Below are positions 1 through 5,639 of a stretch of DNA of 14,336 bases, one piece after another (position 1 is the first letter of the stretch; the number at the start of each line of letters is the position of its first letter). The DNA comes from RUG13409 sp045616985 (GTDB lineage Bacteria; Bacillota; Clostridia; Peptostreptococcales; Anaerovoracaceae). The stretch spans positions 1-14,336 of the forward strand of contig JAZLHU010000035.1 in assembly GCA_045616985.1 (NCBI GenBank). The letters are read 5' to 3'. The position numbers were made by a program, and so were the translations under genes. The notes beneath the pieces were generated by a model, which saw only the letters and a program-made list of their open reading frames with translations, had not been told where the DNA came from and made no database searches.

Positions 1-184
1 CTTAGAATATAAACTTTTTGTAGTAATTGCTCCGATGCACATCCCTATAAGGGTGTCAGAACAGGTCTTGCTGATTAGGATTTCAACAAATCGCTTAATA
101 TTTCTGCGTTCTGTAGTAATGCTTTTGCAAATTGTATTGAATACACATTTGCTGCATAAGCTCGGAAAGCGCGCAAGGCTTTTG
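1..184. repeat. Direct-repeat copy D1 (partner at 1229-1412)
   Basis: Positions 1-184 align without gaps to 1229-1412 (offset 1228 bp) with about 7 mismatches, roughly 96% identity. The segment carries TGTAGTAA boxes at 19-26 and 112-119 and a degenerate TTTCAACA at 81-88. It ends in the first 24 bp of an A-element terminus (161-184), after which the two copies diverge. The copy is cut by the left window edge, so its full extent is unknown. No coding potential was seen. Confidence 0.9.
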
Positions 185-241
185 TGTATGTGATATAGCT
201 TACATTTTTCAATTTTCTCACTTGTTGCTGCTTCTTGTCAA

Positions 242-428
242 TTTGGGACAAAACGATGTGTTTTTTCTATTTGGCACAATTTATAAGGTCTTTTTGTGTC
301 CAAACTGTTTTTCCCGTTAAAAATAGCCACAAAGGGCTGTTTTTTCTTCATAGAACAGGCTCACATGTGCCTCTTTTTTTTGAGAAAAATGTGTCTTTTT
401 GATTTTTTCTGCTTCTTTTCGCCACAAA
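242..428. repeat. Paired-box array L (TTTGTGNC / GNCACAAA units)
   Basis: Three inverted box pairs lie in AT-rich DNA: 242-249/273-280 (TTTGGGAC / GGCACAAT, degenerate), 293-300/326-333 (TTTGTGTC / GCCACAAA) and 388-395/421-428 (AATGTGTC / GCCACAAA). The inner spacers are 23, 25 and 25 bp, and the units are separated by 12 and 54 bp. Spacer sequences are not conserved; several are T-rich. The same box type and geometry recur at 2043-2230. The function is unknown; protein-binding sites or hairpins are both possible. Confidence 0.6.
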
Positions 429-609
429 TACACTTTTATCAGGAGCTTAGGAAGCAGAGCTGATTCTTGCACAGATGCCGAATCACTGCGAATCATTTTT
501 GCAGAAGCGGGTTTGCAAAAAACTAAATGCTTAGTGCAAAACGCTTATGCACGGCGACTGCTTGGCAGCAATCCTGGCTGCAAACAGTATAACTCTTTAG
601 AATGTCACG
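429..609. other. Non-coding hairpin-rich stretch with a B-element fragment
   Basis: Positions 442-464 are identical over 23 bp to 12204-12226, inside the core of the B element between alr and tilS, so this is probably a B remnant. Other visible inverted repeats are TTTTTGCA at 496-503 with TGCAAAAA at 514-521, and GTGC/GCAC around 534-552. I found no convincing gene: open frames here lack a ribosome binding site and cross repeat boundaries. Confidence 0.5.
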
Positions 610-815
610 CTCAGAAAGCGTGAAAGGCTTTTGCTCAGACACGCTCCCGCTATTGGGGACCCCTGCAGCGGTTCTAAGCTCTGTCTGCGCGCAGATTTCA
701 GTCTCAAAGCGCCAAAGCCGCAGGCTTTGCCTTTTGCTCCTTCGTCTGCCGCTTGCCAGTCGCTAAGAACCGGCTTCCCCAAATGTCTTCGCAAAGACCT
801 TTCGCGCTTTCTGAG
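610..815. repeat. Fold-back element A1 (206 bp, MITE-like)
   Basis: The ends form a 25-bp terminal inverted repeat, 610-634 with 791-815: one C/A mismatch, two T-G wobbles, the rest Watson-Crick. Inside are nested stems: 653-659 with 776-782 (7 bp) and 669-679 with 762-772 (10 pairs around one A/A mismatch). A central hairpin is AAAGCC-GCA-GGCTTT. A second full copy of exactly the same length is at 1389-1594, and partial copies are at 161-184, 1009-1031, 1978-2027 and 2250-2312. No transposase is present, so it is either a non-autonomous mobile element or a structured RNA or DNA element. Confidence 0.85.
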
Positions 816-840
816 ATTAAGTGAATGCATTTATGTCTAC

Positions 841-1014
841 GGCTTTTGCAAAGGATCGCTTTCAGATGCGTTTTGCATAAGCTGCGTTTTTGAACACAGC
901 GACGTTTCCGTTAAGAGCGAGCTGCTCTCCGCAGCAGGGATCTCAGGAAGCAGCGATGATGTTTCAAAAGCAGCGCTGCATCTGCGCGGATGAAAGTGAT
1001 TCTTTGTAAAAGAC
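841..1014. repeat. Structured element B1
   Basis: A core at 881-973 matches 12147-12239 at about 89% (10 differences in 93). Outer arms 843-864 and 991-1012 pair over 22 bp with no mismatch, including three G-U type pairs (848/1007, 854/1001, 858/997) that are wobbles only on the plus strand. Next to the stem, G865/A990 and A866/G989 could form tandem G-A pairs. An inner 9-bp stem is 886-894 with 963-971, and a GCTGC-TCTCC-GCAGC hairpin sits in the centre. The outer arms share no sequence with those of the copy at 12108-12277. Function unknown. Confidence 0.8.
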
Positions 1015-1031
1015 CTTTCGCGCTTTCTGAG
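1009..1031. repeat. Isolated right terminus of an A element
   Basis: These 23 bp are identical to the right end of A1 (793-815), in direct orientation 216 bp away. No matching A body precedes them; instead they abut and overlap by 4 bp the right arm of the B1 stem. B1 is therefore bracketed by two identical A right ends. Confidence 0.8.
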
Positions 1032-1071
1032 CTTAGTAAATACAACCTTGCAAACTTTCCCCTCACAGGTA

Positions 1072-1347
1072 TTACGACAGAAAACGCTTATAAACTTGAT
1101 ATTGTAGTAAAACAGTGTGAATTGCGGCTTGTTTGCGCAGATAATTCTTGTCTTTTTGCCCTTTTACTACACATCTCATTTAAACTTGCATTTCTGTAGT
1201 CAAAATATTCAAATTTTACTACAATGCCCTTTGAATATAAACTTTTTGTAGTAATTGCTCCGATGCACCTTCGTATAAGGATGTCAGAACAGGTCTTGCT
1301 GATTAGGATTTCAACAAATCGCTTAATATTTCTGCGTTCTGTAGTAA
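1072..1347. repeat. Paired-box array U (TTACTACA / TGTAGTAA units)
   Basis: Four inverted box pairs are present: 1072-1079/1103-1110, 1164-1171/1195-1202, 1216-1223/1247-1254 and 1309-1316/1340-1347. Each has exactly 23 bp between its boxes (39-bp units). The gaps between units are 53, 13 and 54 bp, giving a super-period near 145 bp. Exact TTACTACA or TGTAGTAA occurs five times here; 1072 (TTACGACA) and 1195 (TGTAGTCA) have one change, and 1309 (TTTCAACA) has two. The second half of this array is duplicated at 19-119. There is no gene in this stretch and the function is unknown. Confidence 0.75.
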
Positions 1348-1412
1348 TGCTTTTGCAAATTGTATTGAATACACATTTGCTGCATAAGCTCAGAAAGCGT
1401 GCAAGGCTTTTG
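1229..1412. repeat. Direct-repeat copy D2 (partner at 1-184)
   Basis: This is the second copy of the 184-bp duplication. It spans the last part of array U and the first 24 bp of A2. Unlike D1, the A element here continues to its full 206 bp, so D2-A2 probably represents the less rearranged arrangement. Confidence 0.9.
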
Positions 1413-1594
1413 CTCAGACACGCTCCCGCTATTGGGGACCCCTGCATCGGTTCTAAGCTCTGTCTGCGCGCAGATTTCAGTCTCAAAGTGCCAAAGCCTG
1501 CTGCTTTGCCCTTTGCTCCTTCGTCTGCCGCTTGCCAGTCGCTAAGAACCGGCTTCCCCAAATGTCTTAGCAAATGCCTTTCGCACTTTCTGAG
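1389..1594. repeat. Fold-back element A2 (206 bp, MITE-like)
   Basis: A full copy of A1 with the same length, terminal inverted repeats and nested internal stems. The terminal stem here has about 21 of 25 positions paired. The 50 bp to its right (1595-1645) also resemble those to the right of A1 (816-866), including the start of the B left arm, so A plus a B arm may form one larger repeat unit. That homology runs into the stop codon of the ArsR-type gene. Confidence 0.85.
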
Positions 1595-1640
1595 ATTAAG
1601 TGAATGCATTCGTGTGCAAAGCTTTTGCAAAGGATCGCTT

Positions 1641-1958
1641 TTACAGTGCATTCAACTGCTTAACCGCGCTAAGATATTTGCTCAGCATGCCGAGGTTTAT
1701 ATAATAGTTTGTGCAGTTGTTTTCGCGCTTGGTTTGCACAAGCCCGGAAATGACGATCTTTTTCATATGCTGAGAGATTGTGGACTGACTGCAGCCGAAA
1801 AGCTCAACAAGCTGCTTGGTGCAAACGCCGCGACGCCGCATATTCTCTTTATAAATGTGCTTAAAGAGTTCAACGCGAAGCGGATGCGCCAAAGCATCTG
1901 ATGCTGTCGCTATGAGCTTGGCTTCATCTGAAATTGTCTGTTCTTTTCTTATTCTCAT
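1641..1958 (-). CDS. ArsR/SmtB-family winged-helix transcriptional regulator
   Basis: A DNA-binding regulator of about 105 residues, normal length for the family. The segment DALAHPLRVELFKHIY is the typical opening helix pair. LVELFGCSQSTISQHMKKI is the helix-turn-helix with its recognition helix, followed by the wing (LVQTKRENNCTNYYI). Cysteines occur in GVC, FGC and NNC, but the classic CxC metal motif is absent, so I cannot name an inducer. I prefer the ATG at 1956-1958. An in-frame TTG at 2001-2003 would add 15 residues translated from A-element repeat sequence (1978-2027) and is less likely. Neither start has a strong ribosome binding site. No efflux or resistance gene is adjacent. The TTTGTGNC box array at 2043-2230 lies upstream and could be an operator, but this is inference only. 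Confidence 0.85.
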   Translation of the reverse strand: MRIRKEQTISDEAKLIATASDALAHPLRVELFKHIYKENMRRRGVCTKQLVELFGCSQSTISQHMKKIVISGLVQTKRENNCTNYYINLGMLSKYLSAVKQLNAL

Positions 1959-1977
1959 ATGATTTTTGTCAGTAACT

Positions 1978-2027
1978 GAACCGGCTTCCCTAAATGTTTT
2001 CAAAACGGTTTTTCACGCTTTCAGGGC
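1978..2027. repeat. Partial A element (right end only), diverged
   Basis: This matches the last ~50 bp of A1/A2 (the GAACCGGCTTCCC segment through the CACGCTTTC terminus) with several substitutions. It lies just upstream of the ArsR-type gene and overlaps its possible TTG extension. Confidence 0.75.
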
Positions 2028-2042
2028 AAGCTTGATTGATGA

Positions 2043-2230
2043 ATTGTGTCTAAATCTGATAGTTTTTTTATTTTAGACACAAAACCTCTTAAAAACTGCT
2101 TCTTTTTGGGGTGTTGATTAGGTGATTTTTTTGCTTTTGTGACTAATTTGAATACATTATGCCGTTTGGTCACAAATATGATGCTCTTTTTGTGTCTGTA
2201 AACCTTTTTTGCTATGAGTTTGGACACATT
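2043..2230. repeat. Paired-box array R (TTTGTGNC / GNCACAAA units)
   Basis: Three inverted pairs are present: 2043-2050/2076-2083 (stem extends to 11 perfect pairs, 2044-2054 with 2072-2082), 2136-2143/2169-2176 (11 pairs with one T-G wobble) and 2189-2196/2223-2230 (weaker). Inner spacers are 25, 25 and 26 bp; gaps between units are 52 and 12 bp. Box type and geometry match array L at 242-428. It occupies the 1959-2331 gene-free gap together with partial A elements on both sides. Confidence 0.7.
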
Positions 2231-2249
2231 TACGCCAAGCATGTGCGTT

Positions 2250-2312
2250 TCTCAGACGCGCTCCCGCTATGGGGGACCCCTGCAGCGGTTCTAAGAGCTG
2301 TCTGTTTTGCTG
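2250..2312. repeat. Partial A element (left part), next to mrp 3' end
   Basis: This matches A1 from about its 26th base (CTCAGACACGCTCCCGC segment) through GCGGTTCTAAG, then diverges. The outer 25-bp terminus is missing. It starts within 20-80 bp downstream of the mrp stop codon. No clear rho-independent terminator was seen for the mrp operon here. Confidence 0.75.
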
Positions 2313-2331
2313 TCAGGTTTTGTTATAAAAG

Positions 2332-3156
2332 CTATTGCAATAAGTTGTCCAGCAGCTCCTTCAAATAATCTCCTGCTGCGCCTTCGATAAGTCCGGCATC
2401 GCAAGCGGAAGCAAGACGAGGGTCGATCGGAAGAGATGCGGTATACGGTATTCCGTATTCAGCGGCAAGCTCTTCTACTCTGCTTTTGCCGAACGGGCGA
2501 ATTATTTCTCCGCAATTTTCGCACTTTACATAGCTCATGTTTTCAACTATGCCCATGATAGGCTTATCCATCATGCCTGCCATCTTTGCGGCCTTTTCAA
2601 CTATCATGCCTACAAGCTCCTGCGGGCTTGTTACGATAACAAGAGCATCAACAGGAAGGCTCTGGAATACCGTGAGTGTGACATCGCCTGTTCCCGGCGG
2701 CATATCAACAAACATAACATCTATATCTTTCCAGACAACATCTGTCCAGAACTGCTTTACCGCACCTGCAATAACAGGGCCTCTCCAGACAACAGGATCG
2801 GTCTGATTTTCAAGAAGATAGTTAACAGACATTGTGTCTATTCCGCAGCGGCTCTTTACAGGAATCATGAACTTGTCATATGCAAGCTCGGGAACTGCAT
2901 CAAGACCGAATGCTCTCGGAATGGACGGGCCTGTAATGTCGGCATCAAGTATGGCTGTCTTAAGCCCTTTTGCCGCAGCCTGAACTGCAAGCATGCTTGT
3001 AACCATGCTCTTTCCGACTCCGCCCTTTCCTGAAACAATTCCGATAACTTTCTTAACGCTTGAGTATTCGTTAAGATAAGCACGAAAATCAGGCTTTTCT
3101 CTGTCTCCGCAGCCCTCTACGCCGCAGCTTGAACAATCATGTGCGCAATCACTCAT
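2332..3156 (-). CDS. mrp: Mrp/NBP35-family P-loop ATPase (iron-sulfur carrier type)
   Basis: A 274-residue cytosolic ATPase of the Mrp/ApbC/NBP35 group, whose members bind and transfer Fe-S clusters to target proteins. Visible features are a deviant Walker A (GKGGVGKS, residues 43-50), the DADITGPSIPRAFG segment (71-84), DMPPGTGD (151-158), and a C212-x-x-C215 pair that in this family bridges a cluster at the dimer interface. The N-terminus carries four cysteines (C4, C8, C11, C16), as in many clostridial and NBP35-type members. It lacks the N-terminal DUF59 domain of E. coli-type Mrp. Its ATG overlaps the upstream stop in ATGA, with a TAGGAG ribosome binding site about 6 nt upstream, so it is translationally coupled. 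It is the last gene of its operon. The family call is firm; the client proteins are unknown. Confidence 0.93.
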   Translation of the reverse strand: MSDCAHDCSSCGVEGCGDREKPDFRAYLNEYSSVKKVIGIVSGKGGVGKSMVTSMLAVQAAAKGLKTAILDADITGPSIPRAFGLDAVPELAYDKFMIPVKSRCGIDTMSVNYLLENQTDPVVWRGPVIAGAVKQFWTDVVWKDIDVMFVDMPPGTGDVTLTVFQSLPVDALVIVTSPQELVGMIVEKAAKMAGMMDKPIMGIVENMSYVKCENCGEIIRPFGKSRVEELAAEYGIPYTASLPIDPRLASACDAGLIEGAAGDYLKELLDNLLQ

Positions 3157-3581
3157 TGTACTTCTCCTAAAATTTCTATATCTAATGTGTTGCGGGATTG
3201 TGCGATCCCCTTAAGACTGATATCGTAATCAATGGAAAGGCTGCCTGTCTTTTCTTCGAGCAAAGACATGATGTCGCCTTTAACATCGTTGGTCAAAAGC
3301 TCCATGCCGATATTGCCGTAAGGTGTTGCATAAAGGCCTCTGTATCTTCTGCCTTTTTCAAATTCCATTACGGTTTCATCAAGCGAATCTCCGCTGCGCG
3401 ACATTGTAATCCTGCCATTGGAAACGGTAAGATTTGTTTTGCAGCCCTCCATGCCGGAGATCGGAGTTTCCTCGTATGAAATATAAGCGGTTTTTCCTTC
3501 CGTTGAAATTGTGCCCGCCGTGATGAACTCAATACGGTCTTCGTCGGAAGAAGAGATCTGCTTACCTGTTATTTTCAGCAT
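3153..3581 (-). CDS. DUF1934 / YwiB-like beta-barrel protein
   Basis: A small protein of about 142 residues resembling Bacillus YwiB (DUF1934), which has a calycin-like beta-barrel fold and no established function. Family-like segments are AYISYEETPISGMEG near the N-terminus, RITMSRSGD, MEFEKGRRYRGLYATPYG in the middle and EEKTGSLSIDYDISL near the end. There is no signal peptide or membrane helix. Two starts are possible: ATG at 3579-3581, used here, or an in-frame TTG at 3597-3599 with AAAGGA about 10 nt upstream. Both overlap the 3' end of ddl (stop at 3562), so coupling is expected either way. Its end overlaps the mrp start. The operon with ddl, metG and mrp gives no specific functional hint. 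Confidence 0.85.
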   Translation of the reverse strand: MLKITGKQISSSDEDRIEFITAGTISTEGKTAYISYEETPISGMEGCKTNLTVSNGRITMSRSGDSLDETVMEFEKGRRYRGLYATPYGNIGMELLTNDVKGDIMSLLEEKTGSLSIDYDISLKGIAQSRNTLDIEILGEVQ

Positions 3582-4632
3582 TATATTTTTCGTATCCAAG
3601 TTCTATTATCCTTTCAATAATCTGCGGATAGGTCATTCCTTTTGCCATGCAAAGCTTCGGGAACATTGAGATGCTTGTAAATCCGGGGATGCCGTTGATC
3701 TCGTTGATGTATATTTCTTTTGTGTTTTTATCCATCATGAAATCAACTCTTGCAAAGCCGCAGCAGCCGCAGGCTTTGTATGCGATCTGCGCCATCTTTG
3801 CAATTTTGTTTTCCTCTGCTTTTGTGATCGGCGCAGGGATAAGCGTTTCGCTCTGCGGGTTATTGTACTTTGCATCGTAATCATAAAACTCCGCAGCAGC
3901 CTTGATTTCGCCGACTCTTCCAACAAAGAGTTCTTCGTTGCCCATAACCGCAATTTCAAGCTCTCTGCAGTCAATGCCCTGCTCTGCAACAAGTCTTTCG
4001 TCGTACTTAGACGCAAGCCTTATTGCAGCTTCGAGATCTTTTTTCTTTCCGACTTTTGTGATACCGACGGATGAACCCATATTGGCGGGCTTTACAAAAA
4101 GAGGGTATTTAAGTTTTGTGTTGATCCTCTTTATAAGTGACGGACAGATCTCAGCCTTAGTGAATGCGATGTAAGGCGTTTGCTTAAGACCTGCATTTGC
4201 AAAAATTTCTTTTGCAACTATCTTATCCATTGTGGATGCGCAGCCTATAACACCGCAGCCGCCATACGGAATATTGATCAGTTCAAAAAGGCCTTGCACT
4301 GTTCCGTCTTCTCCGTTTGGTCCGTGAAGAATCGGAAGTGCAAAATCGATCACACTCTTTAAATCCTTGCCGCCGGCACCGAGGATCTGAAACGCAAAAT
4401 GCTCCGGCTCTCTCTTAAGATCTGCTTTTGCTTTTTGCTCCCAAGAGCCATCGGCTATCATTTCTGCCGGCCCCTCAAAGAGAAGCCATTCACCTTTCTT
4501 TGTGATTCCTATGGTCTTAACATTGTATTTTTTTCGGTCAATGGCGCCTAACACATAGCTTGCGGATACACATGAAACTTCATGTTCTCCGCTTTTGCCG
4601 CCGAAGATTACGCCGATTGTGCTCTTCTTCAT
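3562..4632 (-). CDS. ddl: D-alanine--D-alanine ligase
   Basis: An ATP-grasp ligase of 356 residues, standard length, that joins two D-alanines for the peptidoglycan stem peptide in the cytoplasm. Seen motifs are GGKSGEHEVS (11-20), HGPNGEDG (103-110), KPANMGSSVG (181-190), GFARVDF (292-298) and NEINGIPGFTS (310-320, Mg/ATP and transition-state binding). The omega-loop segment FYDYDAKY (249-256) keeps the tyrosine associated with D-Ala specificity in DdlB, so D-Ala-D-Lac or D-Ser ligase activity is unlikely. The ribosome binding site AAGGAG lies just before ATG, in the 16-bp gap after the dehydrogenase gene. Alanine racemase, its substrate supplier, is in the other operon of this window. Confidence 0.96.
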   Translation of the reverse strand: MKKSTIGVIFGGKSGEHEVSCVSASYVLGAIDRKKYNVKTIGITKKGEWLLFEGPAEMIADGSWEQKAKADLKREPEHFAFQILGAGGKDLKSVIDFALPILHGPNGEDGTVQGLFELINIPYGGCGVIGCASTMDKIVAKEIFANAGLKQTPYIAFTKAEICPSLIKRINTKLKYPLFVKPANMGSSVGITKVGKKKDLEAAIRLASKYDERLVAEQGIDCRELEIAVMGNEELFVGRVGEIKAAAEFYDYDAKYNNPQSETLIPAPITKAEENKIAKMAQIAYKACGCCGFARVDFMMDKNTKEIYINEINGIPGFTSISMFPKLCMAKGMTYPQIIERIIELGYEKYNAENNR

Positions 4633-4648
4633 TTTTGCTCCTTGTTAT

Positions 4649-5599
4649 TTACAGATTGTCAACTCTGTTTACGATGCTGCCGGTGCGGTAGCCGTCGATG
4701 TCCTGCTTTAAGATGGCAAGCAGGCGCTGACGGGTTTCGAAGCCTTTCCAGCCCATGTGCGGTGTGAGTATCACGTTGTCCATTGTGTAAAGCGGGTTGT
4801 CATCAAGCGGCGGTTCTGTTTCCTGAACGTCGAGTCCGGCGCCTGCAAGGCGGCCTTCCTGAAGTGCCTTGATAAGAGCAGGTTCATCAATGAGCGCGCC
4901 GCGGCCTGTGTTGATAATGCAGGCTGTCTTTTTCATCTTGCCGATCGTTTCTTCGTTTATGAGGTGCTTTGTTTTTTCGTTAAGCGGGCAGTGGAGAGTG
5001 AGGTAGTCTGCACCTGCAAGAGCTTCGTCGAGACTGCAGTAGTGAACGCCGTCTTCGTCTTCTCCTGGAGTTCTTGTGTAAACAAGGACATTCATATCGA
5101 GTGCGCGGGCAATCCTGATAACCGTCTTTCCGATATGACCTGCGCCGATAACGCCGAGTGTTTTTCCGTTAACTTCCGTATGGGAAACTTTAAGGTGATC
5201 TGTAAAGTTGGATCTGTCTCCTGCGCCGAGCATCTTCATCTGAATCTGCATATTGGATGAAAGACCAAGCAAAAGCATAATTGCCGTATGTGCAACGCGC
5301 TCTGAGGAATATGCGGGAATGTTGCAAACCATAATGCCTTTTTCTCTGCATGCCGGAAGAGGAATATTGTTGTAGCCTGTTCCCGCTTCGCAGATGAGCT
5401 TTACCGTATCGGGCATTGCCGCAATCTGCTCCGGTGTTACAACAAGCTCTTTTGTTACAACAACCTCTGCGCCTTCGCAGCGAGGAAGAATTTCTTCGGG
5501 CCTGCATTCGTCGTAAACAACTACTTCGTCTGAAAGAATTGAATAGTCGATCTGACCGTCATAATTTACTTTGTATCCGTTAAGAATTACTACTTTCAT
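4649..5599 (-). CDS. D-2-hydroxyacid dehydrogenase (glycerate dehydrogenase-like)
   Basis: A 316-residue NAD(P)-dependent oxidoreductase of the D-isomer-specific 2-hydroxyacid dehydrogenase family. The Rossmann motif GAGHIG has glycines at 152, 154 and 157, followed by the coenzyme-binding strand VLVYTRTPGE. The catalytic triad is complete: R233 (NTGRGALID), E262 (QETEPP) and H281 (TPHMGW). The HxxW-type end of the active site and the overall layout resemble hydroxypyruvate/glycerate dehydrogenases, but substrate cannot be decided from sequence. The ribosome binding site AGAGGAG lies 6 nt before ATG. It sits 40 bp after metG and 16 bp before ddl. It is not a canonical VanH partner, because the neighbouring ligase looks D-Ala-specific and no VanX is present. 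Confidence 0.9.
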   Translation of the reverse strand: MKVVILNGYKVNYDGQIDYSILSDEVVVYDECRPEEILPRCEGAEVVVTKELVVTPEQIAAMPDTVKLICEAGTGYNNIPLPACREKGIMVCNIPAYSSERVAHTAIMLLLGLSSNMQIQMKMLGAGDRSNFTDHLKVSHTEVNGKTLGVIGAGHIGKTVIRIARALDMNVLVYTRTPGEDEDGVHYCSLDEALAGADYLTLHCPLNEKTKHLINEETIGKMKKTACIINTGRGALIDEPALIKALQEGRLAGAGLDVQETEPPLDDNPLYTMDNVILTPHMGWKGFETRQRLLAILKQDIDGYRTGSIVNRVDNL

Positions 5600-5639
5600 T
5601 TTTTGCTCCTCTTTTCTGGCTGTATCTTTAACTGAATTT

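Noticed and set aside
650..700. tRNA-like GGTTC segment in element A
   Set aside because: No acceptor stem, anticodon arm or full T-arm can be folded around it; the segment pairs instead with 762-772 as part of the fold-back.
631..993. Plus-strand open frame of 120 codons
   Set aside because: It runs through fold-back element A1 into B1, has no ribosome site, and the same DNA is also open on the other strand; the openness follows from repeat composition.
242..1347. CRISPR array
   Set aside because: The repeated units are only 8-bp boxes in alternating orientation; there is no long identical direct repeat with uniform spacers and no cas gene.
1072..1347. Integron attC sites
   Set aside because: The pairs lack the GTTRRRY-type core, contain no gene cassettes between them and no integrase is seen.
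1088..1651. Minus-strand open frame of 187 codons, with a similar frame at 597-830
   Set aside because: The shared Arg-rich protein segment is simply the translation of the A element in both copies. The rest crosses array U and unrelated repeats, and no known domain is visible.
1224..1901. Plus-strand open frame of 225 codons
   Set aside because: It spans repeat A2 and then reads antisense through the ArsR-type gene, whose winged-helix motif on the minus strand is clear.
4632..4649. VanH/VanA-like resistance pair (dehydrogenase beside a D-Ala ligase)
   Set aside because: The ligase keeps the FYDYDAKY tyrosine typical of D-Ala-D-Ala ligases, there is no VanX or VanRS, and the ligase sits in a housekeeping operon.
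4757..5260. Plus-strand open frame of 167 codons antisense to the dehydrogenase gene
   Set aside because: Shadow of a gene with complete catalytic motifs on the other strand.
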